Positions 23,661 to 35,232 of a stretch of DNA of 64,000 nt are shown piece by piece (within the stretch, counting starts at the first letter, position 1; each line of letters begins with the position of its first letter). The notes beneath the pieces were generated by a model, which did not search any database, was not told the origin of the DNA, and saw only the letters and a list, made by a program, of their open reading frames with translations. This stretch comes from Fennellomyces sp. T-0311 (lineage: Eukaryota; Mucoromycota; Mucoromycetes; Mucorales; Lichtheimiaceae), in assembly GCA_025266875.1 (NCBI GenBank), contig JALLLT010000042.1:1-64000 (forward strand), written 5' to 3'. The position numbers and the translations under genes were made by a program.

Positions 23661-23819
23661 TGATAAAAACCCTAAACGCTAAGACCCTAAACCTTAGCTT
23701 GCTACGCGTTCTATACTCCGAAACCCTAGCACTCGCTTCGCGAGTGTTACACACCCTAAACCATACTATCCTACTAAACCCTAAGCCATTGTAGACCACC
23801 AATACCTATTATTTTTTAC

Positions 23820-24049
23820 GAGCACGTCACCTGTCTCACTGCGCTCGACTGAATGAGCCCCTTCGCTGCGCTCCGGGTCATTCAACGGTGAGCCGGCTCG
23901 TTATTTTTATTATTCATAACGCAACCATAAAGACATATAATAGCTTTCTTGTTATGACCACGTCACCTGTCTCGCTACGCTCGACTGAATGAGCCCCTTC
24001 GCTGCGCTCGGGTCATTCAACGGTGAGCCGGCTCGTTATTTTTTATTAT
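23820..24049. repeat. Tandem duplication at the 3' end of H1 with palindromic cores
   Basis: A unit of about 120 bp, from the last endonuclease codons (LRYE stop) through GAGCCGGCTC, a GAAGCG/AGCGAAG-type core and GGTGACGTG, is present twice: at about 24049-23945 and 23930-23820. Near-identical sequence recurs at 60690-60780 and 60980-61070 in the opposite orientation. Confidence 0.8.
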
Positions 24050-27000
24050 TATTCATAGCGCAGCCACAAAGGCATATGATAACTTGTGACTGAATAATAT
24101 AGACCACTACTGATGGTAGGGAAAGAAGTAAATATACTATCGATGCTAGTGCCTCTGATTGTTGTGGATTGACTGTTGTCGAAAGCAGGTCTGAGTCCAA
24201 GATCAGAGAGTAGATGCAAGAAGCGTTGTCGCCTGTCGTTATCAGAGTGAAAGTCAATATTAAAGTCACCAGCAACGATAACTTTTGGGTCGGCGAGGTC
24301 CAAAGCAGGAGACAATGCATCGATGATTTGCTGTGGTGTAGTCCCAGGAGAAGCATAAACAGAGCACAGGGTTGTGTCATCCAAGGAGATCACAGCTACG
24401 CTGACGCTTTTGGTTTGGTTGAAGGACACAATGCTACTATATAGATGGATGGCACGATCCTGTAGGGTATCACGAACGTAAATACGCGAACCTTTAGGAT
24501 TACGATAGCGAGCTTGGTCAGCAGCAGCAATCAGAGTAAAGCCGGGAATATCAATCCGATCTCGGACAGTTGTATGTGTCTCGTTAAACAAAAGGACAGA
24601 GGAGCAGAGATACACACGATCATGGATCACTTGATCAACATGTGCACGCAGGCTTTGAACGTTGTGGACGATAACTTGCTTTTCCACGTCGTTGTTTGTG
24701 TCATGTATAAAGGCAAACCTTGGGACCAGTTGGTTGCGATGGAGCCTCTGCATTTCCATGTTGATAGGATCACTGTCCGCTAATGGGGCAGGAGGGTTGA
24801 ATGTACCACCGACTAAATATAATCCGGAGACCGTTTTAGCCCGAGAACATGCCACATACAAAAGTGCTCGTGAGAGAGATGTACGTAAGGAAACGACAAC
24901 ATTATCATAGGTATCTCCTTATGACTTATGGATCGTAATTGCTTCGGCCAATACGATTGGGAACTGGGTCCTTGAAACTTGCAAGTTCCCCCTGCCCCTT
25001 TGCGATCGTTTGATAACGAATGTCGTCGGTTCGATGGGGGTCCATGTTTGTGGCAATTGGTTATCCGTCATATACCGTCGTAGCGCCCTCCGAGCATCAG
25101 CACCACATCGTGCATCATCCAGTTCCAGCCAGACTCGTAGAGGCTTTGTTCGTCCACTGCCATCACGATGAGTTCCGTTATCAATGCGACGAAGCCTGCC
25201 CGTAACACCATTGACAATCCCGTCTGCAGTGTTCACATTGCTTGTTACCATATATCGTGCGCCAACCTTTAGGCGAATGATGAAATCTAAGCCCATGGCG
25301 TCTACTCGTCGTGTATTTTGCGCTCGGGTGAGTATTGCTTGACGTGCATCAGGTGAACCTTGACCAGAAATGGAATCATGCGCTTCAGATATAGTCTCTT
25401 CTCCAGGAAGAGCTTCCATTATCTGGATGTTGAAACTATCGACATCTCGATTTCTGTAGTAGAGATGTACAGGGTCGTACTCTCGTACTTCTGCTGAAGT
25501 ATCGTTAAAGCACCGAGTACGGATCAATGCTACGTCTTCTGTAGTCATACGACCAATGGCCATGTTGTTGAGTGCTTGAGCAAAAACAAGATCGTCTCTT
25601 TGGCGCATAATTTCTGTCAATTTGAACATCGTAAAGCTGTACCATCGAGGAATGCTCAACAAGTTCTCCAGTTGATCATTCGGATCAATTGTATAAACAG
25701 GGCTGCCAAACACTGGTGGGAGCTGATAAAGATCACCTACTGCGATGATACTTTTGCCTCCAAACAGTCGATGGGTCTGAAACACCTGTTGAAGGCGCTG
25801 ATCAATCCAACGCAAGGTTCGTTCGCACAACATGCTGATTTCGTCGACAATGACGTATTGCACTTCAAAAAGAGATACCGCCATTGAGTTGGAAACGTCT
25901 GGAGAGAGTTCAGTGAGGTCACGCTGATTGACAGGGAGGTGAAATAGCGAATGAACTGTTTGTCCTGAAATGTTGAACGCGGCCTTTCTCGTGAATGCTG
26001 CAAGGACAACAGACGGTCGCTCGAGATCTCGCTCTCTCCGGGTATCGAAAATACGGATCAAACTTTGAAACAAAGCTGATATGAGTAAACTCTTTCCGGT
26101 ACCTGCTCCTCCAGTAACGAAATGATACAGTGGTTCTGGCTGATCGGACGAACGAATATGCGCAAGGACGTGGAATAGATAGTCTCTCTGCCTTTCGTTT
26201 AATTGTGCCACTAGTGAGTGGTAGTCGTTGTCGTTGAGACGTCCAGGAGTGGTGATTCGCTCAATGTACGGTTGCCACTCATATTCACCCATCTCACCCA
26301 TAACATCGACGACATTATCTGGGTCATTCAGGACAAAGTTACGAAATTCATTAATTTTGGGAGGTTCGTTTGGATCTTCCTCTGCGTCACCGATTCTGTT
26401 TGCTGCAGTGCGCTCAGCTTCGTTTATGATTTTGTCAAGAGTCACATCATCAAAAAAGTTAAACTCTCGGTGATTTCTTAGCAATTCTTCTCGATGTTGC
26501 ATGAACACTGCTGCGTGATTAATATCAATCAGTTCATCTTCTTCGTCTCTCCAAGGTCGGTAGAGCATCAGCATCGATCGATAGTAATTTTCAGGTTCGG
26601 TATCTCGGCGGTACTTATAGTAGCGTATGACCTTTCCCTTAGTACGAAGTCGAATAAATCCAGAGTTGTTACGAAGCTGTAAAACCACTGAAAGGGTGGA
26701 GGCGACATCTCCTTCATCTTCAGATCCGTTGTCTTCGTTCTGATCTTCTTCAGATTGTGTTCTGGTTCTACGTCTAGGATGACGTTTCGAATACTCGTAG
26801 TGGGAAGCAAACTGAGTGAGGTTTAAATCCTCAAGCTGATCAGGGCGGTTGCAATAGTGCTCTATAAGTCCAGGGACGAAGCAGTCAGTGGAATTGGGAT
26901 CCTGTTGGCGAAGTTCATCTTGAGTTTTAAGCATATGGCGTCGATCCTCTGGTCGTGCTGTTGGGATGGATACAACCCTTGCACTTGAAACGGCCATTGG

Positions 27001-29929
27001 AATACGCAAAATGTCATATGCTGCTTCTTGAGCTGATACCTCACTGTTGTTATAGAATGTGTTTTGCATCGCACGAACCATTTGCTTGATTGATTGGTTG
27101 TTGGTTCGGTGTTCTTCCACTACTCTATTCAACATCTCGCTAAGGCCTCGGTCCGCTTTGTTTATGTAGTCGACGATGTAGGTGCAACATGCGTAAGGGT
27201 CCAGCACAAATTGTATATCCATATTTGCTTGGTGAAGTCGGAAAATCTTTTCAGAATATGGATTGCGAAAAATGTCTGTTGGTGCTCTGCGCAAGAAAAC
27301 TTTCTCCTTTTTCAAACTTCGGCGGATGCAAAGGATGTATTCATCCAGTGACAATGATATAGCTGCCAAAAACTGATCGAAAGTCGTCTGCGAATTGCCT
27401 TGCTCAGATTCCAGATACTCACGTACTCTGTCATGAGTCGCCTTTAACTCTCTTCGACGCTCAGTACTAATAGCATCGGTTTCTTCAGGTAACGGGGTCA
27501 ATATGCGGGTCCGATCCATTGGGAAGAACGGAATTCCAAAGCGACATTTACTATTAGGGCCTCTGTTCTTATAGCAGGTACGAGTGTGGTGATGCTGTTG
27601 GCGTCGAAGCAATACAGGGAGGTCGTCATCCTCAGAGCTTGGAGTGGAGTCGCATCGTATGATGGAATCAATGAACTGGCAAACGGTAGTTTCACTTTGA
27701 GGATCAGTTGCATTGTATAATGGTGCATTCTCCAACCAGACGAGCATATGAGCATGAGGAGATCCTCGGTGTTGGAACTCTATCCGGTGGTACTGATGAG
27801 CGATTCTGTGACCAACAAATGGTCCATCTTCGGCAGCCCACGTCTTCATCAATTCTCGAAAGCGCTTGTCAAAGTATCTGGCACATGTTACAGGATCGGC
27901 TTGGATAAGCCTTGCTTTCTCGTTATACTCAAGTGCTTCGGCTTGTTCCTCCGTAACTTCTTCGCTATCCACGACGGCTTTCAGAATTTTGATCAATTCA
28001 CGCCATTTCGTTTCTGCAGCAGACAGGGTGATAAAGAATGTTGGGATACCGTATTGGCGTACGAGTGCAAGAACCTTTATCTTTTCCTGCTTCCAATATT
28101 CCGCAGATGATCGTATACCGGAAAAGACTTTGTACGCTTCGTTTCTGGATATCATATTATCTACCGCTCCGAAATTTCTCACATCCCGTGCTGTAAATGT
28201 ATCGCCATGCCCACCAGTGCGCTTGCGAAGTATAACATTGCAGTTTGTCGATAGTTGAAGCAGTTGACGTTTTCGATACATTAAAAGCAAAAGATCATTA
28301 CGCTCCACGACTCGACGATCATAGCGACGCACCATCGACTTAACAACGTCAGTGTATGATATCTTCCGGCCATTATAGATTGGGGACATCCTAGCCCCTG
28401 CGAATACTTTCGGAAAAGCCAGATACTCAGCATCATCATCCATGATAAGCGACAAAGGTGTACGGCCTTCAGCTGGAGCCATACGTAGGCCTTCATCACC
28501 AACGAGAAGAGTTTCTTGCCCACCAGGATTAATTGGTTCAGTATCCTCATTGACAGATCCAGCACTCAAGTTATCGTCAAACCAATTAATGCCGAAATCA
28601 TCATCAGACCACTCAATACTGAAGTCATCTCCGCTGTTCCCAACATCAGCAACTTCCACAGTAGGTATCATTTCCAGCTCATGCTCATCTGTCGACGGTT
28701 CGTTCGCTTGATTCACTGGGGTTGATGGGAGATGTTGAGCCAGCCACTCGTCCGACATCACGATGTTCAGAGCTCGATATAGTGCTCCTTCCTGTGTAAG
28801 GTACATTGCAGCATCAGCAACTCTTCTAGGTGAAACGTTGCCATCGATGTAGTTGCTGCGGTATATGAGTCGCCGTGCCAGTTGAACATGAACTACTTGG
28901 GAGTCATCCATTGCCCGAGGGAGCTGTGATACAGAAGTGTTCACCGTAACTGGTACATTGACTACTGCGCCTCGCTGCCGATATTGTCCTGTAGGACCCA
29001 TTACTGCCCAGATAGACTGGAATACATGTCGTGCAGCAACTAAACGTTCTTCTAACCTGGTAAGCTCAGAAAGTACTGGTGGAATTTCAGGAAATTGTAG
29101 TCCATTATCTAAGCACAACTTCGGCGTCTGACGTCTGCTCAAGTACGAATAGCAAGTATGGCATAGTTTGTCACTTGCAGCATATGGATTCACCTGGAAA
29201 ATAAAGTTTACCAGTACCTCAGGTGTATGATTTGCCAGAAGTGTTTGACGATTGACAGTTCTGACTGAAGAAGCAAACCAGAGACCACCGCAACAGCAGC
29301 AAATATGGGTAGGCCCTTCTTTCATGGTTGTTCGAAATCTTGCAGCCAGCCACGCCCATGAATTCCTCTGCGGTCTCTCTTCACACATATCTTGCTCCTG
29401 AGCGAAGAGAAAGCGTGTTAAACATTTAAGTAAAATGAATCAGCAGTATTAATATTACCTGTTCAGCACTTTGTTCACCATTATCTGTCACGTTCACACG
29501 CACTTCAACATTTTGCTCCTAATGAACGATTAAAATGAGTAATGCTAGATCTACGAAACTGGCTACTTGTTCTTTTATTACCGAATCAACCCCATTGCTT
29601 GTCGAATCGTCAAATGTCTCCTGTTGCTCTTGTAAAAGTTGTTCACGTTCATTCTCTCTTCGTTGCCGAGTTCTTTCACCATCACGTTCCCGCTCGGCAT
29701 GCCGGTATTCCGGATCCTCACGCCGTCGTCGCGTCGCAATTCTCTGGCGCTCCAGTGCTTCAGGGTTATTCGCTCTGTATGCTCGCTGGCGTTCAGCATT
29801 ATTCGCACGACGCTGCACAGCTCGAGACTGACGCTCCTCAGCTCGGACACGACGCTCTTCAGAAACTCGAGCCTGACGCTCTTCAGCTCGTGCGCGACGT
29901 TCCTCATCAGTTAATCTTGGCCTGACCAT
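24049..29929 (-). pseudogene. Helentron H1 RepHel-endonuclease protein, one in-frame stop
   Basis: The basic N-terminal exon starts at ATG 29929 (MVRPRLTDEERRARAEERQ). Likely GT-AG introns near 29519-29555 and 29397-29459 lead to the main frame at about 29396. In order: Cys-rich zinc region (CCCCGGLW, CHTC); Rep domain with HUH motif FQHRGSPHAHMLVW (about 27760) and the two-Tyr block CTYIVDYINK (about 27180); PIF1/RecD-like helicase with Walker A TGGAGTGKS (about 26100) and VIVDEISML; then AITIHKS. A TAA at 24919-24921 replaces the Gln of HKSQG seen intact in the second Helentron. The frame then continues (LLYVACSRAK) into an endonuclease/exonuclease/phosphatase domain with AGDFNID (about 24265), ending at 24049. 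Helentron proteins perform rolling-circle-like transposition. The stop would remove the last helicase motif and the endonuclease. Confidence 0.9.
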
Positions 29930-30085
29930 TTTTTTTCACTTCAATAGCCTTTTTTTTGTGTTTGTTGATTACTTTTATTTATTAAAACACCGAAAATTTT
30001 TCGTTTTATATGTGACAACAGACAGACCCTTCTCATCGATGTCCCCTATAGCGTTCGTTTCAAACTCCGTATAGAACGCTAAAAA

Positions 30086-31800
30086 GGGATTTCTGTTAGT
30101 CGCACCATACTTGTTGGTACTCACAAGAATCCAAAAATGCTTGGCAAGTCCTTGACCAACCAAATGCATGATATCCAAGCCATAGAAGCTGACACCTTTG
30201 AAGCTCTTCAGCTCGGTGAATCGTGATTTGAATAGCAAACCTTTGCACTTGCTGCCTTTTCGCAAACTTCCGATTGACCGTAGTTTCATCTTTGGGTATC
30301 GCCTAGGTACAAAGTACATACCGCGCTTGCGCCCTTGCGATTCTTCTGCTGAGCCTTGGATTGGACACTGTCGACATCCGAATTTCGATGTATGGCCTTT
30401 ATGTCCCATAATTTTCGCTGTTGCTGGTATATCTCCTGTCGCCATCATAAGATGAGCACGCACATGGTATTCTTCACCATCATCTCCTTCGAGAAACATT
30501 CCGATTGATTGTAACGTTTCCAAATCATCCATCATCGGGGACAGAAAGCTTTCGAGGTCCTTAGGCGCTGAAGGGATGATACAAATTTGGATCATATTGC
30601 AGTTCTCGTAGCGAATTGTTGGAGATAGGTTGAGGTTGATCAAATGCACGATGGTCATTTGGGTGTTCTGTACTGTAAAGCCATCAGTGTATAAGGCCAG
30701 CGCGAGGTCAAAGTCGCACGCGAATTTTCCTTCCTTTAACATCTTTTTGTATACTTTGCCATCGAAGATGTCGGAATATACACCCTTCTTGTTCACCGGA
30801 TACCGTGCACGATAAAGGATTTCGTCCCTGGTCATACTGTTATGGATTAGTAATGCCAGTTGCCTCTTCAATGGAAGTTGCAGTACAGTTGCATATGGTT
30901 GGTCCTTTTTCTGCTCCCTGTCATTTGTGCGCTTGAGATCATTGTATCTTGGTTTTCTGCAGACATAGCATGCAGTTCTACTATCATTTAACTGGAACAT
31001 CATGCAACCGTCTCGGCACATATGGTATTGGATCGGCTCGATCGGGTATTGTGTTTTAAGCTGTTTCGCCGATCGCTTATGACTATATAGAGGTTCGTTG
31101 CTGTCTTCAATATACTCGTTTGTAATCTTGATGAAGTCGTCGAACATGGCCTTAGTTCCTCCGTGCTTGATAGATGACATAAAGAGGCGCCTGCTTGTCA
31201 CTGCAGCTTGGTCCTCGTCCTCACCTTTATCATAAAAACGTATCGTTTCAACATTTATATCCTCATCATCATAGCGAAAATCATATTTGTCGAAATAGTC
31301 ATAATCTTGGGTTGGGTTACGCTGATCCCTATCATGGATCAAGAATCAGTAACAGAATATTATCAAGTAAATCGCGGGAAATAACAAGGGTACATTTGAT
31401 ATGCTTCACTTTCTTCCCCACTGACTTCGTTTGAATCCTGAAAGATTTCTTGATCTTCCGTTTGAATCACTGAATTCAATCCTTGGGTTTGGTCAAGTAT
31501 ACTATGTAGTAATTAGTAATGGGATTCAACATGGCAAAAAGGAGATGCGTACCTATTTGGTGTTCCTTTTACTTCGAAGTTCTCTTGTTCTTCAGCGGTC
31601 AGTGAGAATCGAATGCGTTTTGCTGATCGCCCAGCGAGTGCTTGCTTCTGTTGCTGCTCTCTAAGGTACCGCTGCTGACGGTGTTGCTCGTTGTGTTCGC
31701 TTTGACTCATTCTTTTCTTTGTGAACACACCTCCACATGTCAAGCATTGAAACTTTGTACGTGGCAGATGTGGCAATACGTGGAAGTTCACGTCTGCCAT
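30086..31800 (-). pseudogene. tnp2 transposase, N-terminal half (CACTA element)
   Basis: The probable start is ATG 31800, encoding a Cys-X2-Cys pair (FQCLTCGGVF) and a Gln/Arg-rich helix. After introns near 31343-31520 the frame from 31342 gives YHMCRDGCMMF and CYVCRKPRY zinc motifs, then IFDGKVYKKM, LYTDGFTV, MIQICIIPSAP, GDIPATAKIMGHKGH, FGCRQCP and GVSFYGLDIMHLVG. It reads ATNRNPF and stops being homologous at the Helentron edge; the bases beyond (to 29975) are Helentron sequence read through by chance. The C-terminal half follows at 23660. Confidence 0.85.
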
Positions 31801-32391
31801 AATATACTGAAAAAAGCTGCGATTTTAGATGAGTTTGTCTTTGAAAAAAAAGTAAGTGTTATGTGAATTGCCTTGTAGCAACCATGCACTCCGCGCGACC
31901 GAAACACAGTAGATTGCATGGAGAAATCAAGTGTTTGAAGCAAATATATACTTCTTCCTTACCAATATTAATCTGCAAAGAGAGTTATGTAGCTATGACG
32001 TATGTAATATAATATAATATAAAGCGTGTCGTACGCAAAATAAACTTTAGCTTTTGATCTGATAAAGCATCTATTCTCGTAATTAATCATGGGATTGCGC
32101 GCTATGCGGCGCAAAAGCTATTACGACAAGTGTATAAAAGGAAATAAACATCGACTGAGGCGAAAAGTACTTACTTAGTGAGTGTTAAGAAATATCGTCA
32201 TGGAAGGAGAGCTGGCAACTGCAACTAAAACAGTTACTCTATTGGTGCCCAAGTCAATCCGCTTAATTACTTTTTGTCCAAAAAACAGGTAAAAAAAATA
32301 CGGGCATTTGCAGTAGCTATGTGTAGATTTGAAGTGAAAGGAGTCAATTTGTAGATTTGATGAAATTTGCAGTGACAGATGTCCCATAGTG

Positions 32392-33051
32392 GTTTGTATA
32401 AAGATCAACAGTGCCAGCACCGACACCAAAACGTGTAGCTACTTGTCCAGTTGATGCAGCATTGCTGTACATTCCAAACCGATATAATGCAATAATACAT
32501 TGGTGCATTACTGGTGCTTGAGAATTGTTGGAATTATTGTGAAAGACTTTGTCATTTTGAATAAGATCTAGAATCGCATAAAACGCCTGCTTCGACATAT
32601 GTGCGTGCTGTTTAAACTACTGCCTTTCTAGAAGAGCGAACATAACTTCTGTCATAAAGTTCGAGATCGGTATCGATCATTTACACTTGGGTATCATATA
32701 TCGCGAGCTTTCGATTATGGCGTATACAGTGTGTGTCGACGTAATGTCGCCAATCACATCATCTTCATCGTCCATATCACTGTCGCTTTTCTGACTGCCT
32801 ATGTCCTTGTCGATATCTGCCTCGTTGCCAGAATGCCCATACTCACTGTCAGTGCTCTTAGAACTGTTGTCATCACTGCTGTCAAAGATGGATTCGATCA
32901 AAGCTTTGGCAAGCAATTGATTTTCGAGAAATTTGAGAGCTTCTTGACGGTCTGAACAATTAGGCATATTCAACAAGTTTAAAGTAGAGAGGGAAAATGT
33001 ATGGGCCTGTCCTAATTTGAGATCAAAACATTTGAAAACATCCGCTGCCAA
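32392..33051 (-). pseudogene. Harbinger transposase, N-terminal part of a split gene
   Basis: A Ser/Asp-rich N-terminal frame (33051-32677) precedes a Harbinger helix-turn-helix region: KQAFYAILDLIQNDKVF, IALYRFGMYSNAAS and VATRFGVGAGTVDLYT. This is the part that comes just before the catalytic core in HARBI1-type proteins. It stops at the CACTA terminus (32391). The remaining catalytic half is at 19920-20711, starting with the next expected residues (NRVIVAL). The two pieces of this N-terminal half are separated by an intron or frame change near 32600-32680. Confidence 0.82.
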
Positions 33052-33193
33052 AAAAAAAGGATCTCAAAGTTGTGAACAATTATCTATAATATGATTGGCT
33101 ACATTCAACATCCGCTCAAAGTTGGGAACAAAAAGTTTTTTTTAAAAATTGAGGTTTGAGACCCCCTATTATATACTACTTGATTAAATGCTT

Positions 33194-34206
33194 ATAACGT
33201 TCCGCCGGGAAACATGTATCCAAACTTTAAACGCCGATAACTTTGTGAATTCACGTCTGTTTCGTATGGAACAAAATGCTATTCATAGCTGAAGGAGTTT
33301 TTCCGTGTAATATATAGTTGGGTTTTTAATTTATTGATTTAAAGCTGTACACTGTTGTAAAACGTAATTTCAGGCATTTTTTTTGCATGAAATTTTGGAA
33401 GAACGAAACACAAACCTTTTAATTTTTCCCGACTGAATCTTCATTATACTGTCGGAATTGCTCCACTGCTTTCCAAAGGGAAATGAGGTCGCTTACCCAC
33501 ATCAGAGAAGTGAGTATACAATTGTCGAGCAAGTTGTACTTCAGTGCAGTTGAGGACCTGATTATACGCGACTTCCTGCTTAACGGTGACCTGAAGTTCC
33601 CTATCGGTCGCAGTCTTGCAAAATATTTTGGCGATGTCACGTAATCCAGCCTTCTTCATATCCTCTTTGAGAACCGTGAGGCAGGGCGTCCTAATTCTTT
33701 CATCCTTAAGGTGATCCTGGAGTAGCTGTGCAGTAACAGGCTTACCAACTTTGACACGGTCGAGAGCGAATTTACGCACTGCCTAAATGTATTCTTTCAT
33801 GAGAATATTCTTTGGCTGACTAGTCTGCTTTGGTTCTTTAGGCATCTTATTTCCTTTGGACAAGGCAATGATCTCTTTTGCCATTGGTTCTCCAATACCA
33901 AGGGCCTCCTCTAACAGCTTCCGCCAGGGCTTGTTATTAACAAAGTTTCCCAGGTTGCTCTGCTCGATCAAAAACTTGTATATGCGAATAAATGTGATCC
34001 ACTCATTTTTTGTAATGGCAGATTGAGCACGTTCTAATGGGAATGAGACCATGGTGGGAAGTAAAATATATATCAAACGAAAGCGCTTCGTGTCAGGAAC
34101 ATGAAAATTTTGGTCTCAGGAGCATACGACGTCACTCAAAGGACTTAGCATTAATGATCACTTTTCTCACCACCAATTTTGGATACATGTTTCCCGGCGG
34201 GACTTT
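33194..34206. mobile_element. 1-kb TIR element with TA ends (mariner-like, internally deleted)
   Basis: CCGCCGGGAAACATGTATCC at 33202-33221 is inverted at 34184-34203; with outer TAAMGTY bases the TIR is about 31 bp and may be flanked by TA. It contains two overlapping minus-strand frames but no DDE core. A TA duplication and TIRs of this size suit Tc1/mariner-type elements; the family is not certain. Confidence 0.75.
33444..34076 (-). pseudogene. Possible N-terminal transposase fragment inside the TIR element
   Basis: Two frames, 34076-33783 and 33779-33444, read ERAQSAITKNEWITFIRIYK and then RKFALDRVKVGKPVTAQLLQ with DHLKDERIRTPCLTVL. The second resembles the N-terminal winged-helix region preceding DDE domains in fungal mariner-like proteins, where a FAIDR-xKG-PVTAK pattern is common. 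No catalytic acids follow, and the reading ends near the left TIR. I therefore take it as an internally deleted transposase; an unrelated element protein is possible. Confidence 0.4.
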
Positions 34207-34339
34207 ATACCTTATTAGAGTACTTTTTTCTGCTCTATTTAGTGGAGCTATTTGTGAAACTTTTTTCTAACATATTCATGAACTTTTATACTTATAGAAA
34301 GATCAAATTGATAAAATAATACATAAGTAAAATATCAGC

Positions 34340-34735
34340 ATAAGTGTGTTTATAGAAAGATTATTTTCATATGGGTGTGTATGTGAGAAAAATCTAATTC
34401 TATGTGTGTGTGTTAAGAATATTCTCATATAAGTGTGTATGTGAAAAAAATATCATCCTATATGTGTGCGTGGAAAGAACGTTATTATATAAGTGTGTAT
34501 GTAAGAAACATATCATTATATGCATGTGTGTATGGGAAGAATATTATTATATGAGTGTGTGTGTGAGAAAAATATCATCGTATGTTTGTGTATGGGAATA
34601 AAATCATCATATGAGTGTGTATGTGAGAAAAATATCATCATATGTTTGTGTATAGAAAGGAAATCATCATATAAGTGTGTATGTGTATGGGAAGAATAAG
34701 TCATTGTCTGTGTAATTGTGTATTTATGGGAAAAA
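34340..34735. repeat. Minisatellite, GTGTGTATGTG-rich units of about 30-36 bp
   Basis: About twelve degenerate units built around ATRAGTGTGTATGTGAGAAAAATATCATC are arranged head to tail. Open frames across it on both strands are repeat artefacts. Confidence 0.85.
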
Positions 34736-34921
34736 TATATTATAAAGCTAGTATAGGAAGACCTATTGATTACAAATCTAAATGAGTCATTTTGCCGAGG
34801 CCATAGACCGAAGGCTTCATTACATTATTCGAGTAAGGTGGATCCAGTGATTGTGTTACCATCTTCCCTTATTTATTCGAGGGAAATATAAAATATGTTG
34901 ATATAACTATTCGTATTAGAA

Positions 34922-35176
34922 TTAATTATTACGTTGACGGAATACTTGATTTGCTCCACTAAGATACTCTTCTAGAGTAGGAGGTTGGATACAGAAGTAT
35001 TTTGCTAATTGCCCTCCTCCCAAGCATATGCTTATGTTCTTGAACAAGGCGGCAATAGGATAGTACATCCCAACTGGGCTCAACAATATCTTTTGGTTCT
35101 TTGCGTAGTCAACAAATCCAAAAAGATTGAGTGTTCTTTCGAATTCCCATTCAACCGAGATTCTAATCTTTGACAT
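34922..35176 (-). pseudogene. Harbinger (HARBI1-like) C-terminal fragment
   Basis: The frame reads KIRISVEWEFERTLNLFGFVDYAKNQKI and later IQPPTLEEYLSGANQVFRQR. The SVEWxF block carries the catalytic Glu of a HARBI1-like family, and the LEEYL tail is its usual end. It lies directly beside the MULE at 35233 and is on the same strand as the split Harbinger pieces at 39520-42237, whose reading stops at YGDLTY just before this region would be expected. I infer it is the missing end of that gene, separated by later insertions. Confidence 0.7.
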
Positions 35177-35223
35177 CTGTTGGTTCTGAATGGATTCAGG
35201 GCTAGTACGATCATCTATGGTGC

Positions 35224-35232
35224 TCGTTTAAG
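35224..35232. repeat. 9-bp target site duplication TCGTTTAAG (left copy)
   Basis: TCGTTTAAG here is repeated exactly at 38678-38686, directly outside the MULE termini. Nine base pairs is the classic Mutator-type target duplication. Confidence 0.93.

Larger units (their letters stand above)
23661..30085 (-). mobile_element. Helentron H1 (Helitron2-type), 6.4 kb, inserted in the CACTA tnp2 gene
   Basis: On the minus strand the 5' end (about 30085) reads TTTTTAGCGTTCTATACGG and the 3' end (about 23661) reads TTTAGGGTTTTT. Removing the element rejoins the tnp2 codons as N-P-F-I-K-P, with the cut inside a T run, fitting the T^T target of Helentrons. The 5' terminus contains an imperfect hairpin (GCGTTC ... 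GAACGC). An inverted relative, GAGTATAGAACGC, and a CACTCGC/GCGAGTG hairpin lie near 23706-23746 at the 3' side. The element encodes a RepHel-endonuclease protein, another Helentron trait. Confidence 0.85.
20712..32391. mobile_element. CACTA element, split by a Helentron, inserted in a Harbinger gene
   Basis: Left end 20712 is CACTATGGG and the right end (to 32391) is CCCATAGTG, the canonical CACTA termini. Flanking bases are GTT at 20709-20711 and GTT at 32392-32394, the expected 3-bp target duplication. Subterminal CTGCTAATCTCCAA words occur in both orientations at about 20778-20835. Contents on the minus strand are an N-terminal tnp2 half (31800-30086), a 6.4-kb Helentron, the C-terminal tnp2 half (23660-22494) and two accessory frames (22474-21067). 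Native length without the Helentron is about 5.3 kb. Confidence 0.9.

Noticed and set aside
29975..30085. Continuation of the tnp2 protein past NPF to 29975
   Set aside because: This part is Helentron 5' end sequence, also present at 49399-49446; the open frame there is accidental.
34404..34704. Cys/Tyr/Val- and His/Thr-rich repeat proteins
   Set aside because: They are artefacts of the GTGTGTATGTG minisatellite on either strand.
34340..34735. CRISPR array
   Set aside because: Units are contiguous and degenerate with no unique spacers, in a eukaryotic context with no cas genes.
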